Positions 27,138 to 35,929 of a DNA stretch of 64,000 bases are shown in pieces; within the stretch, counting starts at the first letter, position 1; every line of letters starts with the position of its first letter. Under the pieces are notes generated by a model. That model made no database searches and was not told the origin of the DNA. It saw nothing but the letters and a program-made list of their open reading frames with translations. The position numbers and the translations under genes are program-made. Where the stretch lies: contig NZ_JAHRWL010000001.1 in NCBI RefSeq assembly GCF_019104745.1, positions 1,655,001 to 1,719,000 on the forward strand, in the 5' to 3' direction. The DNA comes from Thalassococcus arenae (lineage in GTDB: Bacteria > Pseudomonadota > Alphaproteobacteria > Rhodobacterales > Rhodobacteraceae).

Positions 27138-28300
27138 GCGCCGATCACCGGCAAGTCGGCGGGTGCGCGGCGGCTCAGCAATTCCGGGCCATCCGCGCGC
27201 AGCACGACATTCTCCTCGTGCACCAGGATGCGGCCCGGCGCGATCTGCACCGAGGGCTCCAGCGTCAGCACCATGCCCTCGCGCAGAACCGTCCGGTCTC
27301 TGGGTGTGAAGGACGGCCATTCGGTCAGCGTGATGCCCAGCCCGTGCCCGAGGCGGCCGCCGCAGGCTGTGGCGCCGCGCGTGGCGATGGCATCTGTCAG
27401 GACGCGATGGGCGTCGCACGCCAGATGGCCGGGGCGCAATTCCCGCAGCGCGGTTTCGGTGGCTTCGAACAGCACTGCGTGCGCGCGTCTTGCGTCGTCG
27501 GCGGCCCGGCCGATCGCCCAGTTTCGGTCGAAGTCGCAGAAGTAGCCATCCCTGACCGCGCCGGTATCCAGCATCAGCACGTCGCCCGGGCGCAGGGGCG
27601 TGGCGTCGGCGGGCGAGATGACGTCGCCATAGCCGCCCTGGCCCGCGCCTCCGGCGGTGTAGCTGACCCAATCGGCGCCTTGCGCCAGCAACGCCGCCTG
27701 AAAGGTCCGAAACACCGCATCCAGCGTAATGCCCGGCCCGACGAAGTCGGGCACCGTGTCGAACGCCGCATCGGCGATGCTGCAACTGCGGCGGATCGCG
27801 GCGATCTCGTTCTCGGACTTGATCTCGCGCACGCGCTGGACGGTATCGGTCGCGTCCACCATTCGGCGCGGGGTCAGCTTGCCGATCAGCGCGTGGTAGT
27901 CGGCCAGCGGCATCCGCAGGCTGGTTTCCAGCCCCATCGGCAGCCCGACGGCGCCACGTTCGGGCACCAATGCCGCAAGCGTGTCGGCCAGCAGCGTCAC
28001 GCCGTCATCCACCGGGTCGGGGGCGTCCCAGGTGCGGATATCGGTAAGCCAGGTCCGTCCCATCAGGTCGGCGCCGATCGTGGGGATCACCGCCACCGGG
28101 TCGCCCTCGGCAGGCACCACGATGAACCAGGGGCGCGCCGGGCTTTCCCAGAATCGCGTCAGAAACCCCGTGACGTAATAGATGTCGGCCGCCGCGGTCA
28201 GCAGCAGGGCGTCCTGCCCGCGTTCGGCCATGGCGCGCTGCAAGGCGCGGCAACGCCGGCGGAATTCGACCGCCGGAAAGATCAGCGACCGCTCAGCCAT
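27134..28300 (-). CDS. M24-family hydrolase (Xaa-Pro peptidase/ectoine hydrolase-like)
   Basis: A 388-residue pita-bread-fold enzyme with an N-terminal creatinase-like domain (residues 1-155; ADIYYVTGFLTRFWESPARP) and a C-terminal catalytic domain. All five dinuclear metal ligands are visible: two Asp in MLDTGAVRDGYFCDFD, His in GHGLGITLTEW, Glu in LTLEPSV and Glu in VHEENVVL. Relatives include proline peptidases, creatinase and ectoine hydrolase DoeA/EutD; the partner genes favour hydrolysis of a small cyclic or amide compound rather than a peptide. It overlaps the genes on both sides by 4-8 bases. Confidence 0.88.
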   Translation of the reverse strand: MAERSLIFPAVEFRRRCRALQRAMAERGQDALLLTAAADIYYVTGFLTRFWESPARPWFIVVPAEGDPVAVIPTIGADLMGRTWLTDIRTWDAPDPVDDGVTLLADTLAALVPERGAVGLPMGLETSLRMPLADYHALIGKLTPRRMVDATDTVQRVREIKSENEIAAIRRSCSIADAAFDTVPDFVGPGITLDAVFRTFQAALLAQGADWVSYTAGGAGQGGYGDVISPADATPLRPGDVLMLDTGAVRDGYFCDFDRNWAIGRAADDARRAHAVLFEATETALRELRPGHLACDAHRVLTDAIATRGATACGGRLGHGLGITLTEWPSFTPRDRTVLREGMVLTLEPSVQIAPGRILVHEENVVLRADGPELLSRRAPADLPVIGA

Positions 28301-29342
28301 CCTCCGGGCCTTCGCTGAGAACCGCCAGCACCCGTGCCTGCGGCCCGATGCCCGGCAGACCGGCGATCAGCGATGCAACTCCCGCCCCGCCCGACGGCGT
28401 GGTGTGCAGGCCATGTTCGCGCAAGACGTCGACGCCGCGCGCGGCCTCGGCCTCGGTGATCGTGACGAAGACATCGGCGTCGCGCGACAGCGCCTGCAGC
28501 GCCACCACGGATGCGGTTTTGCAGTCCAACCGCCCCATGGCCGATACCGGGCCGCTGGTGGTGACCAGGCGGCCAGCCGCGATGCTCTCGGCCAATGCCG
28601 GCGCGGCATCGGGTTCGACCACGACGATCTGCGGTTCGTCACCCCAGACACCGCGTGCATGGGATGCCACGGCGGCCGCCATGCCGCCGACCCCCGCCTG
28701 CAACAGGATGTGGCTGGGCGTGTGTGGCATCTGTTCGGCGGCCTCGCGGGCCAGTTGCAGATACCCCTGCATGACGCCAAGCGCGGGCTCCGTGTAGCCG
28801 TCCCAAGTGCTGTCCGACAGCAGCGTCCAGCCGTTGTCCGCCGCGGCCTGTTCGGCGGCGGCCATGCTGTCTTCGTAGGTCGCGCCTGCGCGCACCACCT
28901 CGGCGCCCTTGCCGCGCAGGCGGTCGGCAAAGGCTTCGGGGACGGTGTCGGCGAGATAGATCACCGCCCGCGCGCCGAAGACCCGCGCGCCGGCGGCGAC
29001 CGAAAGACCGTGGTTGCCCGCGCTGGCGGCGACGTAACAGCGCCCCGAAAGCGCGCCCTGCGCGGCGGACGCTCCGCCGATGGCCGCGGCGTCCCGCGCA
29101 ATGACGAAGGCCGCGCCGAGCGCCTTGAAACTGCCCAGACCCATGCGCCGGCTCTCGTCCTTGACATGCAGGGACGCGACCCCGCAGGCGCGGGCGAGTT
29201 CGGGCAGATCGCGCAGGGGGGTGGGCCTGTGCGACGGGCACTCGGCAAGCAAGGTGGCCACCGCCGTGGCATCGGTCGCAAGCGGTGCCGCGCCAAGCGG
29301 CAGACCGGTTCCACGATACCGGTTGTCGAAGAGTATCGGCAC
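28293..29342 (-). CDS. Diaminopropionate ammonia-lyase-like PLP enzyme
   Basis: A 349-residue fold-type II PLP enzyme, first gene of the seven-gene operon. Lys73 in GLGSFKALGAAFVIAR is the expected Schiff-base lysine, SAGNHG binds the cofactor phosphate side and GVGGMAAAVA is the glycine-rich phosphate loop. The N-terminus (FDNRYRGTGLP, then RPTPLRDLPELA) matches diaminopropionate ammonia-lyase, and the family also includes EutB of ectoine use. It would remove ammonia from a beta-substituted amino acid to give a keto acid. The start is a GTG at 29342 with AGGAGG five bases upstream. A hairpin directly precedes the ribosome site. Confidence 0.86.
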   Translation of the reverse strand: MPILFDNRYRGTGLPLGAAPLATDATAVATLLAECPSHRPTPLRDLPELARACGVASLHVKDESRRMGLGSFKALGAAFVIARDAAAIGGASAAQGALSGRCYVAASAGNHGLSVAAGARVFGARAVIYLADTVPEAFADRLRGKGAEVVRAGATYEDSMAAAEQAAADNGWTLLSDSTWDGYTEPALGVMQGYLQLAREAAEQMPHTPSHILLQAGVGGMAAAVASHARGVWGDEPQIVVVEPDAAPALAESIAAGRLVTTSGPVSAMGRLDCKTASVVALQALSRDADVFVTITEAEAARGVDVLREHGLHTTPSGGAGVASLIAGLPGIGPQARVLAVLSEGPEDG

Positions 29343-29351
29343 TGTCGCCTC

Positions 29352-29374
29352 CTCGTGTCCTGCCGATACACGAG
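29352..29374 (-). promoter_or_regulatory. Leader hairpin next to the ribosome site of the catabolic operon
   Basis: CTCGTGT and ACACGAG arms around a nine-base loop; on the minus strand the 3' arm runs into GAGGAGG, the ribosome site of the PLP enzyme. Only 84 bases separate this start codon from tRNA-Lys, so the hairpin may either end tRNA transcription weakly or influence translation of the operon. Confidence 0.4.
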
Positions 29375-29426
29375 ACCGGTTTCGCACATCGGGCGCAACC
29401 GAAATGACGAACGATCGGGGAAGCAG

Positions 29427-29502
29427 TGGTGAGCCGTGCAGGATTCGAACCTGCGACCCACTGATTAAAAGTCAGTTGCTCTACCAACTGAGCTAACGGC
29501 CC
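29427..29502 (-). tRNA. tRNA-Lys (anticodon TTT)
   Basis: Complete cloverleaf on the minus strand: seven-base-pair acceptor stem GGGCCGT/ACGGCTC, D arm TAGCTCAGTTGGTAGAGCA, anticodon stem-loop with CTTTTAA (anticodon TTT, lysine AAA/AAG), T arm with GGTTCGAATCC and discriminator A. CCA is encoded at 29427-29429. The catabolic operon begins 84 bases downstream. Confidence 0.97.
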
Positions 29503-29631
29503 ACTGAGGCGCCTATCTAGAAAGTGCGCTTGCGGGGGTCAACCCCGGAAATTCAGGAATCTCGCGGGCTTCTTCCCGCGTCTCTTGCAGAGCACTGGAA
29601 AGCGGTCGCGGACAGGCGTATATGCGCGACC

Positions 29632-30462
29632 ATGGCTGCGGACCGCGATACCGGATTGCCCTTCATGAAGATGCACGGGCTGGGCAACGACTTTGTCGTT
29701 GTGGATGGACGTGCGCGCGCGGTGACGATGAGCGCCGGGCTGGCGCAGGCGCTGGCCGACCGGCATCGCGGCGTGGGTTTCGACCAGCTCGCGGTGATCG
29801 AGCCGGGTCAGGATGCCCATCTGGTGTTCTACAACGCCGACGGGTCGGAATCGGCGGCCTGCGGCAATGCCACGCGCTGCATCGCCCGCCATTTGATGAC
29901 CGAGACCGGCCGCGACCGTCTGACCCTGACCACCGCACGCGGTGTGCTTGTCTGTGCCGATGCAGGTGACGGGCTGACCTCGGTCAACATGGGGCAGCCG
30001 CAGCTGGATTGGGCCGAGATTCCGCTGGCCGAGGACATGGACACGCTCGAGCTTCCGATCGATGGCACGCCTACGGCGACCGGCATGGGCAACCCGCATT
30101 GCACGTTTTTCGTGGACGATGCCGAGGCCGTGCCGCTGGACAGTTTCGGCCCGCGGATGGAGCATCACCCGCTGTTTCCCGAACGCACCAATGTGCAGGT
30201 CGCCCATCTGATCGGCGACAACCATCTGCGCATGCGGGTCTGGGAACGCGGCACCGGCATCACCCTGGCTTCGGGGTCGTCGTCCTGCGCCACAGCGGTG
30301 GCGGCGGCGCGGCGTGGACTGACCGGTCGGCAGGTGACGATCACGCTGGATGGCGGCGACATCGCCGTCGACTGGCGCGACGACGGCGTCTGGATGACCG
30401 GGCCGACCACGCATGTCTTTGACGGCGTGCTGACGCCCGGCTGGCTGGCGGACAACGCATGA
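29632..30462 (+). CDS. dapF: Diaminopimelate epimerase with Ser in place of one catalytic Cys
   Basis: A 276-residue protein that should convert LL- to meso-diaminopimelate for lysine and peptidoglycan synthesis. [12 protein letters not shown] near residue 14, the first catalytic Cys77 in AACGNATRC and the second lobe motif [19 protein letters not shown] (residues 204-222) are recognisable. In most DapF the second lobe reads ACGTGAC; here the catalytic Cys position is Ser214, while a Cys remains at 219. I recall ASGS-type variants elsewhere in this order. The ATG at 29632 is chosen; the frame upstream to 29524 adds non-family residues. Its stop overlaps the mtaB start by four bases. Confidence 0.9.
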   Translation: MAADRDTGLPFMKMHGLGNDFVVVDGRARAVTMSAGLAQALADRHRGVGFDQLAVIEPGQDAHLVFYNADGSESAACGNATRCIARHLMTETGRDRLTLTTARGVLVCADAGDGLTSVNMGQPQLDWAEIPLAEDMDTLELPIDGTPTATGMGNPHCTFFVDDAEAVPLDSFGPRMEHHPLFPERTNVQVAHLIGDNHLRMRVWERGTGITLASGSSSCATAVAAARRGLTGRQVTITLDGGDIAVDWRDDGVWMTGPTTHVFDGVLTPGWLADNA

Positions 30463-31706
30463 GCGCGCCCGTCTTCACCACGCTGGGCTGCCGCCTGAAC
30501 GCCTATGAGACCGAGGCGATGAAGGAACTGGCCCAAGCCGCCGGTCTGGGCGACGCGGTGGTCGTGAACACCTGTGCCGTCACGTCCGAAGCCGTCGCCA
30601 AGGCGCGCAAGGAAATCCGCAAGCTGCGGCGCGAGAACCCCGCCGCTCGGGTGATCGTCACCGGCTGCGCGGCGCAGATCGACCCCGACGGGTTCGCCGC
30701 GATGGACGAGGTCGACGCGGTCATCGGCAACACCGAGAAAATGGCACCGGACACCTGGGCGCGGCTGGCCAAGGATTTCATCGGCGACACCGAGCGGGTG
30801 ATGGTCGACGACATCATGTCGGTCACCGAAACCGCCGGCCACCTGATCGACGGGTTCGGGCGGCACCGGGCCTATGTCCAGGTCCAGAACGGTTGCGATC
30901 ACCGTTGCACCTTCTGCATCATTCCGTATGGCCGGGGCAATTCACGCTCGGTTCCTGCGGGCGTCGTGGTCGACCAGATCAAGCGGCTGGTGCAGCGCGG
31001 CTTCAACGAAGTCGTGCTGACGGGGGTCGACCTGACCTCGTGGGGCGCCGATCTGCCCGGGGGGCCGCGGCTGGGCGACCTGGTGATGCGCATTCTGCGG
31101 CTGACCGATGTGCCGCGGCTGCGGATCAGTTCCATCGACAGCATCGAGGCGGACGAGAACCTCATGCGGGCCATCGCCACCGAGCCGCGCCTGATGCCGC
31201 ATCTTCACCTGTCGCTGCAGCACGGCGACGACCTGATCCTCAAGCGGATGAAGCGCCGCCACCTGCGCGACGACGCCATCGCCTTTTGCGACGAGGCGCG
31301 GCGGTTGCGCCCCGACATCACCTTCGGCGCCGATGTCATTGCCGGGTTCCCGACCGAGACCGAGGCGGCGTTCGAAAATTCGCTGCGGCTGGTCGAGGAA
31401 TGTGGCCTGACCTGGCTGCACGTCTTTCCCTATTCCGCCCGCCCCGGCACGCCGGCCGCGCGGATGCCGCAGGTGGACGGACGCGCGATCAAGGCGCGCG
31501 CCGCGCGGTTGCGCGCCGCCGGCGACGCCGCTGTCGCCCGACACCTCGCGGCGCAGCAGGGCGTCACGCACCGCATCCTGACCGAAGCGCCCGACATGGG
31601 CCGGACCGAACAATTCACCGAGGTGCGCCTGACCACGCCACAGCCCGAGGGCCAGATCGTGACCGCCACGATCACCGGGCAGGATGGTCTCCGGCTGGTG
31701 GCATGA
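30459..31706 (+). CDS. mtaB: tRNA t6A37 methylthiotransferase MtaB
   Basis: Radical-SAM methylthiotransferase that adds a methylthio group to t6A at position 37 of ANN-decoding tRNAs, including tRNA-Lys. It is 415 residues: an N-terminal UPF0004 domain with cysteines in LGCRLN, NTCAVT and VTGCAAQ binding one 4Fe-4S cluster, a radical-SAM domain with CDHRCTFC near residue 146 for the second cluster, and a C-terminal TRAM-like part. The shorter N-terminal domain and sequence fit MtaB rather than MiaB or RimO. It overlaps dapF by four bases. Confidence 0.93.
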   Translation: MSAPVFTTLGCRLNAYETEAMKELAQAAGLGDAVVVNTCAVTSEAVAKARKEIRKLRRENPAARVIVTGCAAQIDPDGFAAMDEVDAVIGNTEKMAPDTWARLAKDFIGDTERVMVDDIMSVTETAGHLIDGFGRHRAYVQVQNGCDHRCTFCIIPYGRGNSRSVPAGVVVDQIKRLVQRGFNEVVLTGVDLTSWGADLPGGPRLGDLVMRILRLTDVPRLRISSIDSIEADENLMRAIATEPRLMPHLHLSLQHGDDLILKRMKRRHLRDDAIAFCDEARRLRPDITFGADVIAGFPTETEAAFENSLRLVEECGLTWLHVFPYSARPGTPAARMPQVDGRAIKARAARLRAAGDAAVARHLAAQQGVTHRILTEAPDMGRTEQFTEVRLTTPQPEGQIVTATITGQDGLRLVA

Positions 31707-31791
31707 GCCGCGCGCCCGCTGGACATTTCGGCGGGTCCTCGGGCAGGGTCGTGCGGCTTCGATCTGCCGGACGACTGCAAGGACGCCATTC

Positions 31792-32766
31792 ATGCCTGCC
31801 CCCCTTGACGCAACCACGTTCGGCTCGGTTCTCGACGCGATCGGTCAGACCCCGCTGGTGCGGCTTGACCGGCTGACGCGGCATCACGGGGTCGATGGCA
31901 CGATCCTGGCCAAGCTCGACTACCTCAATCCCGGGTTTTCCAAGAAGGACCGTGCGGCGCTTGGCATCATCGATGCGGCCGAGGCAGCGGGCGACCTGGC
32001 CCCCGGCCAGACCGTCGTCGAACTGACCAGCGGCAACATGGGCACCGGCCTTGCCATCGTCTGTGGGGTGCGGGGCTATCCGTTCGTGGCGGTCATGTCG
32101 CGGGGCAATTCGCCGGAACGGGCGCGGATGATGCAAGCCCTCGGCGCCGAGGTGATCCTGGTCGACCAACTGCCGGGCAGCGTGCCGGGGCAGGTGTCGG
32201 GCGGTGATCTGGCCGAGGTCGAGCGCGTGGCGCAGGAGATCACGGTGCAGCGCACGGCCTTTCGCGCCGACCAGTTCCAGCGCGCGGGAAATCCGGATGC
32301 GCATTTCCACGGGACGGGGCGCGAGATCTGGGAACAGTCCGGCGGCCGCGTCGACGCCTTTTGCGATTTCGTCGGTTCGGGCGGCACGCTGGCCGGCGTC
32401 GCGCGCCATCTCAGGGGGCGCAACGCCGCCGTGAAATGTTACCCGATCGAACCCGATGGTGCGGCGGTTCTGTCGGGACAGGGCGCTGCACGTCCCGATC
32501 ACCCGATCCAGGGCGGCGGTTATGCGATGCCGGACCTGGCGTTCTTCGACGGGCTGGACTGGGACGGCTACCTTGCGGTCAGCGGCGATGCGGCCAAGGC
32601 GATGACCCGCGACCTGGCCCGCCTCGAAGGCATCTTTGCGGGTTTCTCCGCGGGTGCCAACGTCGCCGGGGCTGTGGAGTTGCTGCGCACGCGTCATGTC
32701 GGCCAGACCGTGGCCGTCATCATTTGCGACTCGGGGCTCAAATACCTGTCGACCGACCTGTTCTGA
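31792..32766 (+). CDS. Cysteine-synthase-like PLP enzyme
   Basis: A 324-residue fold-type II PLP enzyme. The cofactor lysine is in NPGFSKKDRAAL near residue 49, where CysK has NPGGSVKDR; TSGNMGTGLAIV binds substrate and VGSGGTLAGVARHL the PLP phosphate, and GIFAGFSAGAN lies near the C-terminus. It is clearly in the cysteine synthase/cystathionine beta-synthase family, but the altered lysine motif means the substrate may not be O-acetylserine. AAGGA precedes the ATG at nine bases. An FMN-binding gene follows 14 bases downstream and may share the transcript. Confidence 0.88.
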   Translation: MPAPLDATTFGSVLDAIGQTPLVRLDRLTRHHGVDGTILAKLDYLNPGFSKKDRAALGIIDAAEAAGDLAPGQTVVELTSGNMGTGLAIVCGVRGYPFVAVMSRGNSPERARMMQALGAEVILVDQLPGSVPGQVSGGDLAEVERVAQEITVQRTAFRADQFQRAGNPDAHFHGTGREIWEQSGGRVDAFCDFVGSGGTLAGVARHLRGRNAAVKCYPIEPDGAAVLSGQGAARPDHPIQGGGYAMPDLAFFDGLDWDGYLAVSGDAAKAMTRDLARLEGIFAGFSAGANVAGAVELLRTRHVGQTVAVIICDSGLKYLSTDLF

Positions 32767-32780
32767 AGAAAGCGGTTTTC

Positions 32781-33401
32781 ATGCATCCCAACCCGATCTT
32801 CCACAAGACGCCCGAGAGCCGCAGCCTGGCCTTTGCCCGCGACCGTGGGTTCGGTGTGTTGGCGGTGTCGTCGGACGGCGCTCCGATGCTGTCGCACATC
32901 CCTTTCCTGCTGGCCGAAAGCGGCGGTCACGCGCTGCTGCATCTGGTGCGGTCGAACCCGATTTGCCGGGCTTGCGGCGACGGCATCGCGGCGCGGCTGG
33001 ATGTGCTGGGGCCCGACGGCTATGTCTCGCCCGACTGGTACGGGGTCGACGACCAGGTGCCGACATGGAACTACGTCGCCGTGCATGTCCTCGGGCGCCT
33101 CGTACCCCTGGCGCATGAGCGGATCGAAGAGGTTCTGGAAGCGCAATCAGCGGCTTACGAAAGCCGCCTGCCCAAGGCGCCCTGGACGATGGACAAGATG
33201 AGCGCCGAGGCCAAGGCGCGGATGCTGCGGCAGATCCTGCCTTTCCGGTTCGAGATCGAAACCGTCGACGCCACGTGGAAGCTGAACCAGAACAAGGACG
33301 ATGCGGTGCGTCATCGCGCGGCGGATCACATCCAGGGCTCGATCGGCACCGGTCTGACGGCGTTGCAGGCGCTGATGCGCCACCCGCCGGATCGGGAATG
33401 A
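32781..33401 (+). CDS. PaiB-like FMN-binding protein
   Basis: A 206-residue protein of the PaiB/FMN-binding negative transcriptional regulator family. HIPFLLAESGGHALLHLVRSN (shown in part: a split-barrel strand pair followed by a conserved Asn-Pro) and the WYGVDDQVPTWNYVAVHVLG segment near residue 82 are hallmarks. In Bacillus PaiB affects protease and sporulation gene expression, but the split-barrel fold binds flavin or haem and many members are probably enzymes. It follows the cysteine-synthase-like gene by 14 bases. Confidence 0.85.
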   Translation: MHPNPIFHKTPESRSLAFARDRGFGVLAVSSDGAPMLSHIPFLLAESGGHALLHLVRSNPICRACGDGIAARLDVLGPDGYVSPDWYGVDDQVPTWNYVAVHVLGRLVPLAHERIEEVLEAQSAAYESRLPKAPWTMDKMSAEAKARMLRQILPFRFEIETVDATWKLNQNKDDAVRHRAADHIQGSIGTGLTALQALMRHPPDRE

Positions 33402-33440
33402 GGATTTGCGCTTGGAAACGGTTTGGGCCATGACGGAATC

Positions 33441-34145
33441 ATGACACTGGCCATGCGCGCGCTCTGCGTTCATTTCTTCACCGCGACGGGCGCGGTCTTT
33501 GCCATGCTGGCGCTGCTTGCCGCGGCACAGGGCCAATGGGCGGTGATGTTCCTGTGGCTGGTCGTGGCCTTCGCCGTGGACGGGGTCGACGGACCGCTGG
33601 CGCGCAAATACGACGTCAAGACGAACGCGGCGCGCTTTGACGGGGTGCTGCTGGACCTGATCATCGACTACCTGACCTATGTCTTCATCCCGGCCTTCGC
33701 GCTGTTCCAGTCGGGGCTGCTGCCGGGCTGGACGGGCTGGTTCGCCATCTTCGTCATCACCTTCGCCTCGGCGCTGTATTTTGCCGATACCCGTATGAAA
33801 ACAGAGGATAATTCCTTTCACGGCTTTCCTGGCTGCTGGAACATGGTGGTGATCGTTCTGTTCGCGATCGAGCCCGGGTTCTGGACGATCCTGGGCATCG
33901 TCGTGGCCTTGGCGGTGGCGATGTTCCTGCCGCTGAAATTCATCCACCCCGTGCGGACCGAGCGGTGGCGGGCGGTGTCGTTGCCGATGGCGCTGGCCTG
34001 GACGTTCTTTGCGGGATGGGCGGCGTGGGTCGAGTTCCATCCGCAAAGCTGGGCGCTTTGGGGGCTGGTGGCCAGCTCGCTCTACCTGCTGTTCGCGGGT
34101 ATCGTCCAGCAGGTCAGGCCGGTGCGGGGGCAGCCCGGCTTGTAA
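33441..34145 (+). CDS. pcs: Phosphatidylcholine synthase
   Basis: An inner-membrane CDP-alcohol phosphatidyltransferase that condenses choline with CDP-diacylglycerol to phosphatidylcholine, the direct route found in alphaproteobacteria. It is 234 residues with about eight hydrophobic helices. The active-site motif DGVDGPLARKYDVKTNAARF followed by DGVLLD matches DG-x2-AR-x8-G-x3-D-x3-D of the family. The N-terminus (MTLAMRALCVHFFTATGAVF) resembles known Pcs. The ATG at 33441 is used; a TTG at 33423 would add six residues. A terminator follows. Confidence 0.9.
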   Translation: MTLAMRALCVHFFTATGAVFAMLALLAAAQGQWAVMFLWLVVAFAVDGVDGPLARKYDVKTNAARFDGVLLDLIIDYLTYVFIPAFALFQSGLLPGWTGWFAIFVITFASALYFADTRMKTEDNSFHGFPGCWNMVVIVLFAIEPGFWTILGIVVALAVAMFLPLKFIHPVRTERWRAVSLPMALAWTFFAGWAAWVEFHPQSWALWGLVASSLYLLFAGIVQQVRPVRGQPGL

Positions 34146-34182
34146 CCCGGTGCGACAATGGGATATAGTGCGTCCAAGACAG

Positions 34183-34209
34183 GCGGCCCGCAGGCGAGGC
34201 CGCTTTTTT
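34183..34209 (+). terminator. Rho-independent terminator after pcs
   Basis: GCGGCC and GGCCGC arms around a nine-base loop, followed by six T residues. It separates pcs from gcrA, whose start lies 26 bases later, so the gcrA promoter must overlap this region. Confidence 0.8.
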
Positions 34210-34234
34210 CGATGAAAAATCAACGAGGTGGCGC

Positions 34235-34804
34235 ATGTCCTGGACGGATGAGCGGGTCGAGCTTCTCAAGAAGATGTGGGGCGAAGGCCAGTCGGCAAGC
34301 CAGATCGCCAAGGAGCTGGGCGGCGTCACGCGCAACGCGGTGATCGGCAAGGTGCACCGTCTGGGCCTGTCGAATCGCGCCGGATCGAGCCCGGCCCCGG
34401 CCGAGACCAAGACCAAGGCCAAGCCCGATGCAAAGGCAAAAACCGCTAAAAAACAGGCGGTTAGCCAAGATGACGCGCCGGTGATCGAAACCAAGTCGGC
34501 AACCCCGCCGCCCAGCCCGGCGCGCAAGCAGATCATCCCGGCCGGCCAGCCGCTGCCGCCGCAGCCGTCTGCCAACGAGATCAGCCCCGAGGCCCTGGCC
34601 CGGGTCAACGAGATCGAGAAAAAAGCCAAGAAAATCGGGCTGATGGACCTGACCGAGCGGACCTGCAAATGGCCCGTGGGCGACCCGGCGACCGAGCATT
34701 TCTGGTTCTGCGGCCTGCCGGTGCAACAGGGCAAACCCTATTGTGAAGCGCATGTCGGCGTGGCGTTCCAGCCGATGTCGTCGCGCCGCGACCGGCGCCG
34801 TTAA
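34235..34804 (+). CDS. gcrA: Cell-cycle regulator GcrA
   Basis: A 189-residue alphaproteobacterial regulator that binds sigma-70 RNA polymerase and activates promoters with methylated GANTC sites. The N-terminal DNA-binding part (SWTDERVELLKKMWGEGQSA, then ELGGVTRNAVIGKVHRLGLS) is typical, followed by a low-complexity Lys/Ala/Pro linker (about residues 50-125) and the C-terminal polymerase-binding domain with CKWPVGDP, FWFCG and YCEAHVGVAF. CGAGGTG precedes the ATG. A terminator lies about 100 bases downstream. Confidence 0.96.
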   Translation: MSWTDERVELLKKMWGEGQSASQIAKELGGVTRNAVIGKVHRLGLSNRAGSSPAPAETKTKAKPDAKAKTAKKQAVSQDDAPVIETKSATPPPSPARKQIIPAGQPLPPQPSANEISPEALARVNEIEKKAKKIGLMDLTERTCKWPVGDPATEHFWFCGLPVQQGKPYCEAHVGVAFQPMSSRRDRRR

Positions 34805-34866
34805 CACGCCGCGCGGGGCCGGTTAACGCGGCCCGCAGGCCCCCGAAGGCCCCTTGGACGGGCAGC

Positions 34867-34980
34867 GATCCGTCTGGTTTTCCCCGAATTCGATACGGAT
34901 TGGTGCGCCCCGGACGGGGCGCTTTTGCACGCCGTGGGCATCGATCCGTCCTGTTTTTGCCGAGTTCGGGACGGATTGGT
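34867..34980. repeat. Two 38-base imperfect repeats flanking a terminator after gcrA
   Basis: 34867-34904 and 34943-34980 are about four-fifths identical and exactly 76 bases apart; each begins GATCCGTC and ends ACGGATTGGT, so each is itself bounded by inverted ATCCGT/ACGGAT. The 38 bases between them hold a GC-rich terminator. The even spacing suggests unit duplication. Confidence 0.6.
34905..34926 (+). terminator. Rho-independent terminator for gcrA
   Basis: GCGCCCCG-GA-CGGGGCGC followed by TTTT, 100 bases after the gcrA stop codon. Confidence 0.8.
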
Positions 34981-35929
34981 CGGCTGGCGGGCCGGAATGT
35001 GGGTGACCTTGCGTCAGATCTGGTTAACGGGGGTGTTGCGGCGGGGGTGTGGTGGGTTGCAAACCGCACCCTGCGGCGATCCTTGCGGCGGAGGGGACCG
35101 GCGTTCGTGGCGGTGGTGGTCCGGCCCGGCTCTTGCGTCCACCCGATGGCGTGCGGTTGCGGTTGGAGAGTACGGTGCGGGGAATGCTGGAGCGGGGGAT
35201 TCTGTTCGGATGGCGTGCCATGGGCGCCGCCGCGGAGTTCGGTCCAAGGGCGCTTTGAGCGCTTGGCGGACGTTCGGGTTCAGCCGCGCCAGCGCCGAAC
35301 CGGGGGGGCGGCGCAGCTTCGGGTCGATCAGCCGTGCTTTATCTTGGCCAATCACATCTTCGATCCGAGCAAAGCACGTGCGTTGACAAAGCGCCGGCCC
35401 ATCGGGCCGGTCCGGCGCTGGCGCGGCGGGCCTGCGGCCCTCGATTCCGCGCCTTGGGTGCTCTGATCGAACGTCCCCTTCGTCCGCCAAGCCGACCTTG
35501 GGTGCCTTCGGGAGACCCGCATGGCCGACATAAAGCGTCAGATGTCCGCTCTGAGCCCGGAGCGGACACCGTTCCTGCGCGGAATAAAGGCCGCAGGCCG
35601 CCGCGCATCGCCGGGCCGCCCCCACGGCACGGCGATTTGGCGACACGGGCGCAAAGCTTGGCCGTTGTCCGGACTTGGTTGCCATAAAGTGCCCAATCCC
35701 GGCAATCGGTCGCCGCACCGCGGCCCGGCAACGCGCGGCTTGTCACGGTGACGATGAACGTCCGCTTCGTCCGCACAGCGGACGCGCGCGCGGCTGTTGC
35801 GGCGCGGCAGATCGCGACAGTCGCCGCGACAGAGGGGGTCGTGGCGGCACGAGTGTTTCGGGGCTTGGTGGGTTGTGAACCCCACCCTACGGGGTTGTCG
35901 GGGTTTCGGGCGGGGCTAGTGTGGCGGGC
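34981..35929. other. Gene-poor repeat-rich region between gcrA and the GDSL hydrolase gene
   Basis: About 950 bases without a gene I can support. Several open frames cross it on both strands, but they are Arg/Ala/Pro-rich, lack ribosome sites and overlap one another. It holds the first copy of a dispersed repeat (35551-35744) and two GTGGGTTG...CACCC hairpin elements (near 35050-35075 and 35868-35892) of the short extragenic type common in this group. A minus-strand stretch near 35254-35345 reads like a decayed coding fragment. Confidence 0.6.
35551..35744. repeat. Dispersed repeat, copy 1
   Basis: Shares about four in five bases with 38905-39094, in the same orientation, by eye. Best-preserved blocks are CCGCGCATCGCCGGGCC, CGGCACGGCGATTT and CGCCGCACCGCGGCCCGGCA; the first two can pair to form an ATCGCCG/CGGCGAT hairpin. 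No gene is evident within it. Confidence 0.7.

Noticed and set aside
29563-29580. Hairpin CGCGGG-CTTCTT-CCCGCG upstream of dapF
   Set aside because: Only six base pairs and no T run; could be a weak terminator from beyond the tRNA gene but not convincing.
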